Origin: Dehalococcoidia bacterium
Lineage (GTDB): Bacteria; Chloroflexota; Dehalococcoidia; JACPQF01
Assembly (NCBI GenBank): GCA_030650265.1
Contig: JAUSEJ010000924.1
Coordinates: 1-10,948, forward strand
Direction of reading: 5' to 3'
DNA length: 10,948 nucleotides
The notes under the pieces are model-generated. The model worked only from the letters and a program-made list of their open reading frames with translations, ran no database searches and was not told the DNA's origin. Below are positions 1-6,426 of this stretch, one piece after another. Within the stretch, counting starts at the first letter, position 1. Each line of letters starts with the position of its first letter. The position numbers and the translations under genes were made by a program.

Positions 1-95
1 CTCCTCCACATGCACAAAGGGCCATCCACTGCAACCACCAATCAGGAGTACAGTGAATGGCCGCAGTCCGAGGGTCCGGTCCATCAATCAGTGGG

Positions 96-124
96 ATTAT
101 ACCCTTCTAGGCTGGCTCTGTAAA
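96..124 (-). promoter_or_regulatory. Leftward sigma70-type promoter at the left edge
   Basis: Read on the minus strand, TTTACA (119-124) is followed after exactly 17 bases by a perfect TATAAT (96-101). This predicts a start of transcription near 89. What it drives is not settled. An ATG at 84 opens a frame that stays open for 28 codons to the edge, beginning MDRTLGLRPF, but it has no ribosome binding site. Alternatively GTGGAGGAG at 9-1 is a ribosome binding site for a gene starting just outside the window. The promoter is back to back with the protease promoter, with 13 bases between the two -35 boxes. Confidence 0.6.
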
Positions 125-137
125 GAAGAATGGGCTA

Positions 138-165
138 TTGACAAGAATCGAGGAAGTGTTATGAT
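138..165 (+). promoter_or_regulatory. Promoter of the subtilisin-like protease gene
   Basis: A perfect -35 box TTGACA (138-143) is separated by 16 bases from TATGAT (160-165), which matches the -10 consensus at five of six positions. Transcription should begin near 172, giving an untranslated leader of about 50 bases. The leader ends in the ribosome binding site GAGGAG at 213-218, correctly placed before the ATG at 225. Confidence 0.7.
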
Positions 166-224
166 CCACCTAGAAGCATCGACTCGGGAGAGGCGACGCT
201 CATTATTGCCATGAGGAGAGAAGA

Positions 225-1382
225 ATGAAGAGGGCATTAGGGTTTTGTCTAGTTCTGGTGCTTCTAGCCTACGGAGTTCCGCAGGCTTTGGCTCAGTCAA
301 ATGGCGACAGTTCCCGGTTAATCGTGGTATTCAAGCCGGGCGTTGGGGCTGACGAGCAGATGCGAATCGTCCGATCCCATGGCGCTGCGCCCATCAAACC
401 GCTCAGTCTGGTCAACGCGACCGTGGTCACGGCGTCTGACTCTTCCACAAGAGCACGTCTGTTGTCTGACGCGACCGTGGTTAGGGTGGACGACGACACG
501 ATAATGACGGCCAGCGACAGGCCTGAAATCTCGAGCCAGGGCAAACCGCAGCCGAATCAGCCAACCCAGCAACTTCCGTGGGGTATTGACCGCATAGACG
601 CAGATCGGGCCTGGGCGAGCACGACCGGAGCCGGTATCAAGGTGGGTATAGTTGACACTGGGGTTGATCTCGACCATGCCGACCTAAAGGCCAATATCAA
701 AGGTGGCATAAACACCATTAATCCGAGAAAATCCTACAACGACGATAATGGCCACGGCACTCATGTTGCCGGAACCGTGGCGGCCATTAGCAATACCATC
801 GGCGTGGTGGGCGGCGCTCCCGCCGCTAACCTCTACGGTATTAAGGTCCTCGGCGCGAGCGGTTCTGGCTACCTCTCGGATGTTATCGAAGGATTGGATT
901 GGGCTATTCAAAACCACATGCAAGTGATAAACATGAGCCTCGGCAGCGCGTCCGATAACTCATCACTCCACGATGCTGTATCCAGGGTTTACCAGGCTGG
1001 CATAATCCAGGTGGTAGCCGCAGGCAACAGTAGCGGGCCGGTTGGCTATCCGGCGGCCTATTCGGAGGTGATCGCCGTCTCGGCCATCGATATTAACGGT
1101 GGGTTCGCCAGTTTCAGTAATTTTGGCGCTGAGGTGGACCTTACGGCGCCTGGGGTCGGAATTTACTCAACCTACAACAACGGTCTCTACGCGACAATGA
1201 GTGGCACCTCGATGGCAACGCCCCACGTGACATCAGTGGCAGCGCTTGTTCTGGCAGCTAAGGGGACGATGACCCCCGATCAGATGCTCGCTCATTTGAA
1301 GCTCACCGCCTCATCGCTTGCCGGTCTGACGACTCCGCAACAGGGCGCAGGTATGGTAAACGCCTATGCTGCAGTGCAGTAG
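225..1382 (+). CDS. Secreted S8 family (subtilisin-like) serine protease
   Basis: Predicted exported serine endopeptidase of 385 residues. A signal peptide (residues 1-23, basic MKR then a hydrophobic core, ending ALA) precedes an inhibitor-I9-like propeptide (about 30-95, starting RLIVVFKPG). A Pro/Gln-rich linker (about 105-117) leads into the subtilase domain (about 118-385). The complete catalytic set is visible: Asp144 in VDTGVD, His177 in GHGTHVAG, oxyanion Asn268 in AAGNSSG and Ser329 in GTSMATPH. It should be secreted as a zymogen and mature by removing its propeptide. There is no C-terminal sorting or cell-wall domain, so it is probably released or periplasm-like. The start at 225 is fixed by the ribosome binding site at 213-218 and the signal peptide. 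It appears monocistronic, with its own promoter (138-165) and terminator (1411-1444). The substrate cannot be inferred. Confidence 0.96.
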   Translation: MKRALGFCLVLVLLAYGVPQALAQSNGDSSRLIVVFKPGVGADEQMRIVRSHGAAPIKPLSLVNATVVTASDSSTRARLLSDATVVRVDDDTIMTASDRPEISSQGKPQPNQPTQQLPWGIDRIDADRAWASTTGAGIKVGIVDTGVDLDHADLKANIKGGINTINPRKSYNDDNGHGTHVAGTVAAISNTIGVVGGAPAANLYGIKVLGASGSGYLSDVIEGLDWAIQNHMQVINMSLGSASDNSSLHDAVSRVYQAGIIQVVAAGNSSGPVGYPAAYSEVIAVSAIDINGGFASFSNFGAEVDLTAPGVGIYSTYNNGLYATMSGTSMATPHVTSVAALVLAAKGTMTPDQMLAHLKLTASSLAGLTTPQQGAGMVNAYAAVQ

Positions 1383-1410
1383 ATAGTCAAACTATCCCGC
1401 GAACCATTGA

Positions 1411-1444
1411 AGGCGACTGAGTTAGCTCAGTCGCCTTTCTTTTT
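1411..1444 (+). terminator. Intrinsic terminator of the protease gene
   Basis: An 11-base-pair perfect stem (1411-1421 paired with 1426-1436, sequence AGGCGACTGAG) with the loop TTAG is followed at once by a T-rich tract, TTTCTTTTT (1436-1444). It lies 28 bases after the protease stop codon. A second smaller perfect hairpin, GATAGT-CAA-ACTATC (1382-1396), overlaps the stop codon itself. The minus-strand side has no T-run, so termination works only rightward. Confidence 0.93.
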
Positions 1445-1709
1445 GGGACGAGCCCTCGGATCCTCTTTGAAGACGGCCCTTCTGCTGTTCAATGAGGCAC
1501 GGAGCAGTTTTGCCGACGCTTTACTTTGCGCCAAAATGATGGCGAGCTCTGACAACGAGGTGTACTCCTTTGAGCACCATTTCGACCGGGTCCATGGTAT
1601 CGTTCGCAAGGAACCCCGTAGCGTTGGTTGAGGGCACATCCACGGCATGGCAGTTTCCCGCCATGTGATATATGTCATTGTCTCGGGCAAATCTGGATAG
1701 TAGACTCAT
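1427..1709 (-). pseudogene. Possible frameshifted hypothetical ORF, leftward
   Basis: Two overlapping minus-strand frames look like the halves of one reading frame. The upstream half starts at ATG 1709 and reads as an ordinary soluble protein (MSLLSRFARDNDIYHMAGNC and on, to DPVEMVLK). The downstream half continues EYTSLSELAIILAQSKASAK and ends PKKKGD with a TGA inside the protease terminator stem. Removing one G from the run AAAGGAG, at about 1563-1571, would join them into a protein of about 93 residues. I do not recognise a family. There is only a poor ribosome binding site before 1709. It could be a broken gene, an assembly or sequencing error, or simply non-coding sequence. It is the only candidate content of the gap between 1383 and 1786 apart from the terminator and a weak promoter. 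Confidence 0.25.
1678..1706 (+). promoter_or_regulatory. Weak candidate promoter for the small Cys4 protein
   Basis: TTGTCT (1678-1683) and TAGACT (1701-1706) are separated by 17 bases. Each matches four of six consensus positions, so the support is slight. It would give a leader of about 75 bases before the ATG at 1787. Confidence 0.22.
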
Positions 1710-1786
1710 TCCCAGTAAGCGCCACGTTTGCCAAGCGTATTCAACTCATCTGGATGGGCCTGTGGCGAAAAGGAGGTCTAAGACCG

Positions 1787-1972
1787 ATGGCGGGAGTTTG
1801 CCGAACCTGCGGTTTCTTTGAGGCCGACGTATGGCCCGGAGCCGAAAAGCCCCACCGGTGTGCTATGCTTGATATGCCAATGACCGATCACCACGCCGAC
1901 CATTTTTGCCCCGAGCACAAGGATCCTGGCAGTGTGAAGAAGGACACATCCAGGCGCTCGTCGATGTCCTGA
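1787..1972 (+). CDS. Small four-cysteine (zinc-ribbon-like) hypothetical protein
   Basis: A protein of 61 residues that I cannot assign to a named family. It begins MAGVCRTCGFFEADVWPG and carries a CxxC pair (Cys5, Cys8) with two further cysteines, Cys25 and Cys41, plus a His-rich stretch DHHADH (residues 34-39) before Cys41. The layout fits a single bound zinc or, less likely, an iron-sulfur site. The C-terminal tail (from about 45) is basic and Ser-rich and probably disordered. The frame is open much further upstream, but the ATG at 1787 is chosen because AGGAGG (1771-1776) lies ten bases before it and the cysteine motif starts right after it. It stands alone between the protease and a convergent operon, so context gives no clue to function. 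Confidence 0.7.
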   Translation: MAGVCRTCGFFEADVWPGAEKPHRCAMLDMPMTDHHADHFCPEHKDPGSVKKDTSRRSSMS

Positions 1973-2052
1973 GGGAGAACGGCAAGAGGCTCTTTCAGGA
2001 GGAGCCAACTCACAAGCGGCTTAGTCACGGCGCTCTAGCCATGGAATTGGGG

Positions 2053-2691
2053 TTAGCTAGCCCTCTTTCTAAATAGCGCCAGTGGTCTGCCAACGTGCCG
2101 GAAATAGGACTTGGAAGCGGCTACACTCAGAACGGCGAGAATTAGGGCGAGGTAAAAGACGAAGAGAGAAGCTTCGAAGAGCCACTCCATGTGAGGGCTC
2201 ATTCCCACTATGAGCAGAACTATCCCTAAGACCTGAAGGGTCATTTTGAGCTTCCCGTAGATATTCGCCTCCGTTTTCGATCCCATCAACTTGGCGACCA
2301 AACCACCGATGATGATGATAACCTCAATAGAGAGCACGGCGATGATTATCGCCCAGCCGATTCTAGATGGCCCGATCACCAAGAGCGTCGTTCCGACCAG
2401 AACCTTATCGGCAATCGGGTCCAGCAATTTGCCAAGATCGCTTCTTTCGTCGCGGGTCCGCGCCATGGCCCCATCGACCAAGTCGAGTAAGCTGAGGAAA
2501 AGGAAGAGAGCCAGGCTCTCCCAGAAGAAGCCGAAAGCCAGAAGCATGACCAGGGGAACGACCAGAACAAGGCGAAGAAACGTGAGATGGTTAGGCTTTA
2601 ACCCCCCGGGCAAGAAACGAATGATCAATGCCACAAGAATGGTATCAACCCTTGATTGTAAGCGTTTCGCCAGCGTAGCTTTGTCCAACAT
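2053..2691 (-). CDS. CDP-alcohol phosphatidyltransferase (PgsA-like)
   Basis: Integral membrane enzyme of 212 residues that transfers a phosphatidyl group from CDP-diacylglycerol to an alcohol in phospholipid synthesis. The full family signature D-x2-D-G-x2-A-R-x8-G-x3-D-x3-D is present: Asp70, Asp73-Gly74, Ala77-Arg78, Gly87, Asp91 and Asp95. These are the metal- and CDP-binding residues, and Asp95 is the expected catalytic base. About five or six hydrophobic segments are visible, and length is normal. The acceptor alcohol (glycerol-3-phosphate, inositol phosphate or another) cannot be read from the motif, so no symbol is given; a PgsA-type role is the simplest guess. It is the last gene of the leftward operon, 89 bases after the phosphoesterase. 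GGAGGG lies 11 bases before the ATG. No convincing terminator follows. Confidence 0.92.
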   Translation of the reverse strand: MLDKATLAKRLQSRVDTILVALIIRFLPGGLKPNHLTFLRLVLVVPLVMLLAFGFFWESLALFLFLSLLDLVDGAMARTRDERSDLGKLLDPIADKVLVGTTLLVIGPSRIGWAIIIAVLSIEVIIIIGGLVAKLMGSKTEANIYGKLKMTLQVLGIVLLIVGMSPHMEWLFEASLFVFYLALILAVLSVAASKSYFRHVGRPLALFRKRAS

Positions 2692-2780
2692 CTTGAAGGC
2701 AGCCCTCCACCAACAGGGAAATTAGCGCGGTTCACGGTCAGCTTTTTGCGAAACTCGAGCGGCATCAAAAGCCAAGAAAC

Positions 2781-3287
2781 CTAAAGTTCCTTCAGGTTTA
2801 TGATTCGGGCTTCTACCTCCGACGGAGTCAGTTCGAGTATCCCCACAGTTCCCAACCGTGTTTCATAGTTGTGGGGATAAGTAGGGCTACCCGGGTTTAC
2901 CAGCAAGACGCCATCATGTCTTTCAATGGTCTCGACGTGGGTGTCGCCAAAGATAATAATGTCCACCGGTCCCCCGAAATTGCGTCTCATCTCTTTCTCC
3001 AGCGAAGGGCCTGGATAGTAAAGGCCGTGGACCATGCCTATCTTCCGGCTCTCGACCTCGATGATCTGTACATCCTTTATGCGCGGATCCTCGGGTGTGT
3101 ACGCATCGCCGTTGCCTCTGGCTACCATTACCGGAGCGATCTCCTCGAGCCAGTCGAGACAGGACAGGTCATAGATATCTCCGGCATGGAGGATGAGGTC
3201 AACCCCGAGAAAGGCCGTCCGAATCTCCGGCCAGAGTACTCTCATGGAGGAGGGGACGTGGGTGTCTGAAATGAGCCCGATGCGCAC
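2781..3287 (-). CDS. YfcE/MJ0936-like metallophosphoesterase
   Basis: Predicted small two-metal calcineurin-like phosphodiesterase of 168 residues, probably cytosolic. Motifs in order are DTH (Asp8, His10), GD (Asp37), GNGD (Asn59, Asp61), VHG (His87) and a final GDTH (Asp115, His117), then NPGSPT (131-136) typical of this subfamily. In most members the last motif is GHTH, whose first histidine binds a metal; here it is Asp115, which could still be a ligand. The start is GTG, six bases after the stop of the upstream hydratase-like gene, and the ribosome binding site lies within that gene's last codons, so the two are probably translationally coupled. Members of this family hydrolyse model phosphodiesters in vitro; the natural substrate is unknown and context does not identify it. 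Confidence 0.92.
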   Translation of the reverse strand: MRIGLISDTHVPSSMRVLWPEIRTAFLGVDLILHAGDIYDLSCLDWLEEIAPVMVARGNGDAYTPEDPRIKDVQIIEVESRKIGMVHGLYYPGPSLEKEMRRNFGGPVDIIIFGDTHVETIERHDGVLLVNPGSPTYPHNYETRLGTVGILELTPSEVEARIINLKEL

Positions 3288-3293
3288 CTCTTA

Positions 3294-4097
3294 CTATTCT
3301 CCTCTAAACACCGGGTCCCTTTTTTCCAGGAACGCCTTCCTACCCTCCTGAACATCGGCAGAGGCGGTGCAGATGTTCTGGCACCACCCTTCGAAGCCGA
3401 GCTGAGTCTCGAAGTCGGCGGTGTAGCTGTGGTAGATAGCCTGCTTAGTCAGTTCAATAACGATAGAAGGCCCGTTAGCTAGTCTGTTAGCCAGTTCCAT
3501 CGTCGTGGTCATAAGTTGATCGTGCGACACAACCCGATTGACGATGCCTAGCTTCTCAGCTTCATAGGCGTCGATCATGTCTCCCGTCATGCACAATTCC
3601 AGCGCCTTGCCCGGGCCGACGATTCGGGGAAGATGATAGGTAATGCCGCAATCCGGATGCAGTCCGCGTCGAACAAAGATGGCACTGAACTTGGCCTTGT
3701 CAGAGGCAATTCTTATGTCGCACCCTAGAGCCATGCCAAAGGCGCCACCGACGCAGGCGCCGTTCACGGCGACGATTATCGGTTTGGGGCAATTGGAGAT
3801 AGCTAAGGCTAGCCGACCGAAGCGACCGAAGGGAGTAAGCTTCGTGCGCCTAGTCGCGGCCGGTGGGGGGTCCTCTCCGGGGGCAGGCGGAGCCAGATCC
3901 GCCCCCGACGAAAAGCCTCTTCCAGCTCCGGTAATAACCAGCACCTTGACGTTGTCGTCAATGCTGGCCTGTTCGATGACCTCGGAGGCCTCGTGCAGGA
4001 GTTTCTGGTTGAGTGCATTGAGGGTGTCTGGCCGGTTCAACGTTAGAATAAGAACGCCCGCTTGCCTTTCGACGATAATAGTTATGTAGTCAGCCAA
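3294..4097 (-). CDS. Enoyl-CoA hydratase/isomerase family protein 1 (PaaG-like active site)
   Basis: Crotonase-fold protein of 267 residues acting on an acyl-CoA thioester. Oxyanion-hole segments GAGRGFSSGADL (57-68) and VNGACVGGAFG (111-121) are intact. Aligned by eye with rat mitochondrial enoyl-CoA hydratase, both catalytic glutamates are replaced (Glu144 by Gly121, Glu164 by Phe141). Asp149 in the GLHPDCG segment instead sits where PaaG-type isomerases carry their catalytic Asp. A double-bond isomerase or related activity is therefore more likely than simple hydration, though substrate is unknown. A Pro-rich loop, APPAPGEDPPPA (69-80), follows the first oxyanion segment. The start is TTG, supported by AGGAGG six bases upstream. 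It follows its paralogue by 70 bases and precedes the phosphoesterase by 6. Confidence 0.93.
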   Translation of the reverse strand: MADYITIIVERQAGVLILTLNRPDTLNALNQKLLHEASEVIEQASIDDNVKVLVITGAGRGFSSGADLAPPAPGEDPPPAATRRTKLTPFGRFGRLALAISNCPKPIIVAVNGACVGGAFGMALGCDIRIASDKAKFSAIFVRRGLHPDCGITYHLPRIVGPGKALELCMTGDMIDAYEAEKLGIVNRVVSHDQLMTTTMELANRLANGPSIVIELTKQAIYHSYTADFETQLGFEGWCQNICTASADVQEGRKAFLEKRDPVFRGE

Positions 4098-4167
4098 TTC
4101 CGCCTCCTAAAAAGGGATTATAGCTTCCACAGGATACCATGCAACGGTCGATAACTCAAGTAGCCCC

Positions 4168-4965
4168 TCAACGACCTCTGAAAACCGGCTGCCTCTTCTC
4201 ACTGAAGGCCCTTGTTGCCTCGCGATGGTCTTCGGTGGACTGGGCGATGCCCATGGCCAGTGCTGAATAGTCGAGGCTGGAACTCAGGTCACGCATGAGG
4301 CATTCATAGATGCCGATCTTGGCCAGGCGCATAGCGATCGGCGGTCCGGCCGCGATCTTACTGGCAAGCTTCATCGTTTCCGCCAGTAGCTCGGCGACTG
4401 GTACCGTCTTGTTGACCAGACCTAATCTCTCTGCCTCCCGGCCGTCGATGATATCGCCGGTGAAGATCAGTTCACAGGCCCTGGCCAGACCAACCAGTCG
4501 GGGGAGAAAATACATGCCGCCGTTGCCCGGAACGACGCCCAGCTTTATGTACACTTCGCCAAACCGGGCATTATCCGAGGCGATACGCATATCGCAGGCC
4601 ATGGCAAGATCGCAGCCGGCGCCGACGGCGGCGCCATTGACCATGGCGATGGTGGGCTTATCCAGAGACCGTAGAGCCAGAGCAATCCGATGAATGTCGC
4701 GAATGTAGTTGCGTCTGTCGTAGGGGCTCGAACTGCTGCCCGCTGCCCTCGACCCCAAGTCACTCACATCGGCGCCCGAACAGAAGCCCCGGCCGGCGCC
4801 GGTGAGAATCAGGACTCGCATGTCATCGTCCTGCTTTACCTCCTCGATGGCCAAAGGCAGGCTGCGTTTCATCTCATCTGAAAAAGAGTTCATCTTCTCG
4901 GGACGATCAAGCGTAATGGTCGCAATGCCGTCCTTCTTCGTCAGGACAATATCCACGTAATTCAT
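4168..4965 (-). CDS. Enoyl-CoA hydratase/isomerase family protein 2
   Basis: Second crotonase-fold protein of the operon, 265 residues and clearly paralogous to the next gene. Oxyanion-hole segments are GAGRGFCSGADVSDL (56-70) and VNGAAVGAGCDL (109-120). By eye alignment with rat enoyl-CoA hydratase, Glu144 becomes Asp119 and Glu164 becomes Tyr139, with Glu137 two residues earlier in RFGEVYIKLG; the later segment is GVVPGNGG rather than PaaG-like GxxPD. The active site thus differs both from classical hydratases and from its neighbour, so the pair may do successive steps or form a mixed oligomer (inference). It starts with ATG behind a purine-rich GAGGAAGAAGG, 55 bases after the binding-protein gene. 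Exact substrate unknown; fatty, aromatic or branched acyl-CoA are all possible. Confidence 0.93.
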   Translation of the reverse strand: MNYVDIVLTKKDGIATITLDRPEKMNSFSDEMKRSLPLAIEEVKQDDDMRVLILTGAGRGFCSGADVSDLGSRAAGSSSSPYDRRNYIRDIHRIALALRSLDKPTIAMVNGAAVGAGCDLAMACDMRIASDNARFGEVYIKLGVVPGNGGMYFLPRLVGLARACELIFTGDIIDGREAERLGLVNKTVPVAELLAETMKLASKIAAGPPIAMRLAKIGIYECLMRDLSSSLDYSALAMGIAQSTEDHREATRAFSEKRQPVFRGR

Positions 4966-5020
4966 GGGTCTGTTCCTTCTTCCTCTAGTTTATTTACGGT
5001 TTTGCCGCCCAACACTGCCC

Positions 5021-5995
5021 TTATTTGGGAAAGGACTTTGGATAGAGGATAGCGGCAATCTCAGTCATCGCATCCCCCACCCTTAGTCCGGGATTCTGGA
5101 GGAAAAGTAGGGGAGAGACCTCATGTAGCCGCCGGGCCCTGATCGATTTCCAGTCTCGCCAGCGCTGGTCGGCCTCGAGTGCCCGCAATACCGATGGCGC
5201 CCGCTCGGGGCTTACGCTGGGCCGGATGGCGATAATGACCTCCGGATCCCTCTCCAGCAGCCTTTCGAGACTGCATTGCGTGAAACCCCGATAGCGTTTG
5301 TCCTCCGGGCCATAGGCGATATTCGTTGCCCCCAGTTCCCTGACTAGGCCGCCCACATATGAGGCGGGGAGAGCGCAATAGATTATATTGCCGCCCCCCA
5401 AAAGAACTAGCACGGTCGGCTTTTCTGTCGGAATCTTGACTTTGATAGCCGCCATTCGATCTTCCAGCGTCGTGATCGCCCTCCGAGCCTCTGTCTCCCT
5501 GTCTACGATCTGGCCGACTGCTTTGGTGGTCTTAAGAAAATCAGCGTAGCTGTTAGTACTGAAAAACACTGAAGGGGTGTCCAGCTTCTCAAGTTGTGGT
5601 ATCCTCGGGTCGTTGGGCACAGCATTGCCGACGACAAGGTCTGGCTTTAACTCGGTGATTCGCTCATAGTTAGGCCTATGCATCGCACCTATGACAGTAA
5701 CTTGTTTCGCCGCTTCTGGATATTCAGCGCCGGAAGGACGCCCGATCGGAGAGACACCCACGGAAAAAAGAATCTCGACGGTAGCGGGGCTCAAGGCCAC
5801 TATCCTGTGAGGCGTACCTCTGAACTCGACGCGCCGGTCGAGATCGTCTATCACCGTTCTGGAGACTGATACTGGCAAAGCGGTAGGGCTTGGAGTCACG
5901 AAGACCTTTGCCGGCTCGTCGATGCAGCCAGGCGAAAACGATACCAATTGGGTAATCAGGATAACGGCAGCAAACAGTCTTGGCAGGATCGTCAC
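5021..5995 (-). CDS. BtuF/FepB-type periplasmic binding lipoprotein (corrinoid or siderophore)
   Basis: Solute-binding component of an ABC importer, Peripla_BP_2 family, for corrinoids or iron chelates. The 324-residue product has a hydrophobic signal segment (2-20) ending FSPGC, so Cys24 is the probable lipidated residue, although the lipobox is weak. A Ser/Thr/Pro linker (about 33-46) precedes the first lobe starting RRVEFRGTPHRIVALSPATV, with the typical YERITELKPDLVV segment; the second lobe carries VLVLLGGGN and an ELGATN motif. A GTG at 6028 would add 11 residues, but the GTG at 5995 is preferred because AGGGGG lies four bases before it and the signal peptide then begins at once. No permease or ATPase gene is in the window. 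It heads the leftward operon under a consensus promoter. Its neighbour nrdJ needs adenosylcobalamin, which makes a corrinoid ligand attractive but unproven. Confidence 0.88.
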   Translation of the reverse strand: MTILPRLFAAVILITQLVSFSPGCIDEPAKVFVTPSPTALPVSVSRTVIDDLDRRVEFRGTPHRIVALSPATVEILFSVGVSPIGRPSGAEYPEAAKQVTVIGAMHRPNYERITELKPDLVVGNAVPNDPRIPQLEKLDTPSVFFSTNSYADFLKTTKAVGQIVDRETEARRAITTLEDRMAAIKVKIPTEKPTVLVLLGGGNIIYCALPASYVGGLVRELGATNIAYGPEDKRYRGFTQCSLERLLERDPEVIIAIRPSVSPERAPSVLRALEADQRWRDWKSIRARRLHEVSPLLFLQNPGLRVGDAMTEIAAILYPKSFPK

Positions 5996-6054
5996 TCTCC
6001 CCCCTTCGTCAACTGCGGGGTCGATCACTTAACGTTACTGCCTAACGCAAACTG

Positions 6055-6082
6055 ATTATAGCGCCCGGTGTGCAGATGTCAA
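6055..6082 (-). promoter_or_regulatory. Consensus promoter of the leftward operon
   Basis: On the minus strand a perfect TTGACA (6077-6082) and a perfect TATAAT (6055-6060) are separated by 16 bases. Predicted transcription start is near 6048, about 53 bases before the chosen GTG of the binding-protein gene. This is the strongest promoter by sequence in the window and probably drives the binding protein, both hydratase-like genes, the phosphoesterase and the phosphatidyltransferase. I found no cobalamin-riboswitch-like element in the short leader. Confidence 0.78.
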
Positions 6083-6159
6083 GGCGAGAAAAACAGAACA
6101 TCATCATCTGCGCTGAAATCAGGATGTATACTGGCGCAGCGTGATGTCTTTCACACGTA

Positions 6160-6175
6160 TAGTTGTGCTAAACTA
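6160..6175. repeat. Short inverted repeat upstream of the RHH gene
   Basis: TAGTT and AACTA flank a six-base spacer (GTGCTA), 33 bases before the ATG of the ribbon-helix-helix ORF. Such antitoxins usually bind palindromes in their own promoter, so this may be an operator. Five-base arms are short enough to arise by chance. A -10-like TATAGT overlaps it at 6158-6163, but no good -35 box is present. Confidence 0.25.
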
Positions 6176-6208
6176 GGAACTGACACCACAGTGTCGTGGA
6201 GTTGTAAG

Positions 6209-6373
6209 ATGACCAGAGTGACCCTTCGACTGCCAGATGAAACCTATGGCCGGCTGAAATGCCGGCACAGCGCCAGCGGACAGTCTCTCAATGAGCTAAT
6301 TGTGGGGCGAGTACTGATGGCATTGGTGTTTATGGACACCAGCGCCCTCGTCAACCCCGAAGACCATCTCTAG
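6209..6373 (+). pseudogene. vapBC remnant: RHH antitoxin N-terminus fused to PIN toxin N-terminus
   Basis: A 54-residue ORF in two recognisable parts. Residues 1-36 (MTRVTLRLPDETYGRLK, then GQSLNELIVGRVL) form the beta-strand and two helices of a ribbon-helix-helix DNA-binding domain as in VapB or HicB antitoxins. Residues 37-54 (MALVFMDTSALVNPEDHL) match the first strand and first catalytic Asp region of a PIN-domain VapC toxin, which normally starts with a Met just like Met37. The toxin-binding tail of the antitoxin and all the rest of the toxin are missing, and the sequence after the TAG has no PIN features. An internal deletion in a vapBC operon explains this. The start is supported by GGAG seven bases before ATG 6209. 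The RHH part could still bind DNA. It sits on the opposite strand to both neighbours. Confidence 0.6.
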
Positions 6374-6426
6374 CTCCCACAGTTTCCTTTTTCCCCTCTT
6401 TCCCTTTTACCCTTATAACCCTGCGC

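Noticed and set aside
1407..1631. Rightward 74-codon frame starting with TTG inside the protease terminator
   Set aside because: It starts within the terminator, has no ribosome binding site and runs antisense to a better-looking minus-strand frame.
1988..2006. Hairpin GGCTC-N9-GAGCC after the phosphatidyltransferase gene as a terminator
   Set aside because: Only a five-base stem with a nine-base loop and no real T-run on either strand.
3643..4089. Rightward frame of 148 codons across the first hydratase-like gene
   Set aside because: Antisense shadow; the opposite strand encodes an intact crotonase-fold protein with the expected motifs.
6068..6208. Upstream part of the rightward frame leading into the RHH ORF
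   Set aside because: It is Cys/Ser-rich without protein-like character and overlaps the operon promoter; GGAG before ATG 6209 and the RHH start fix the real beginning.
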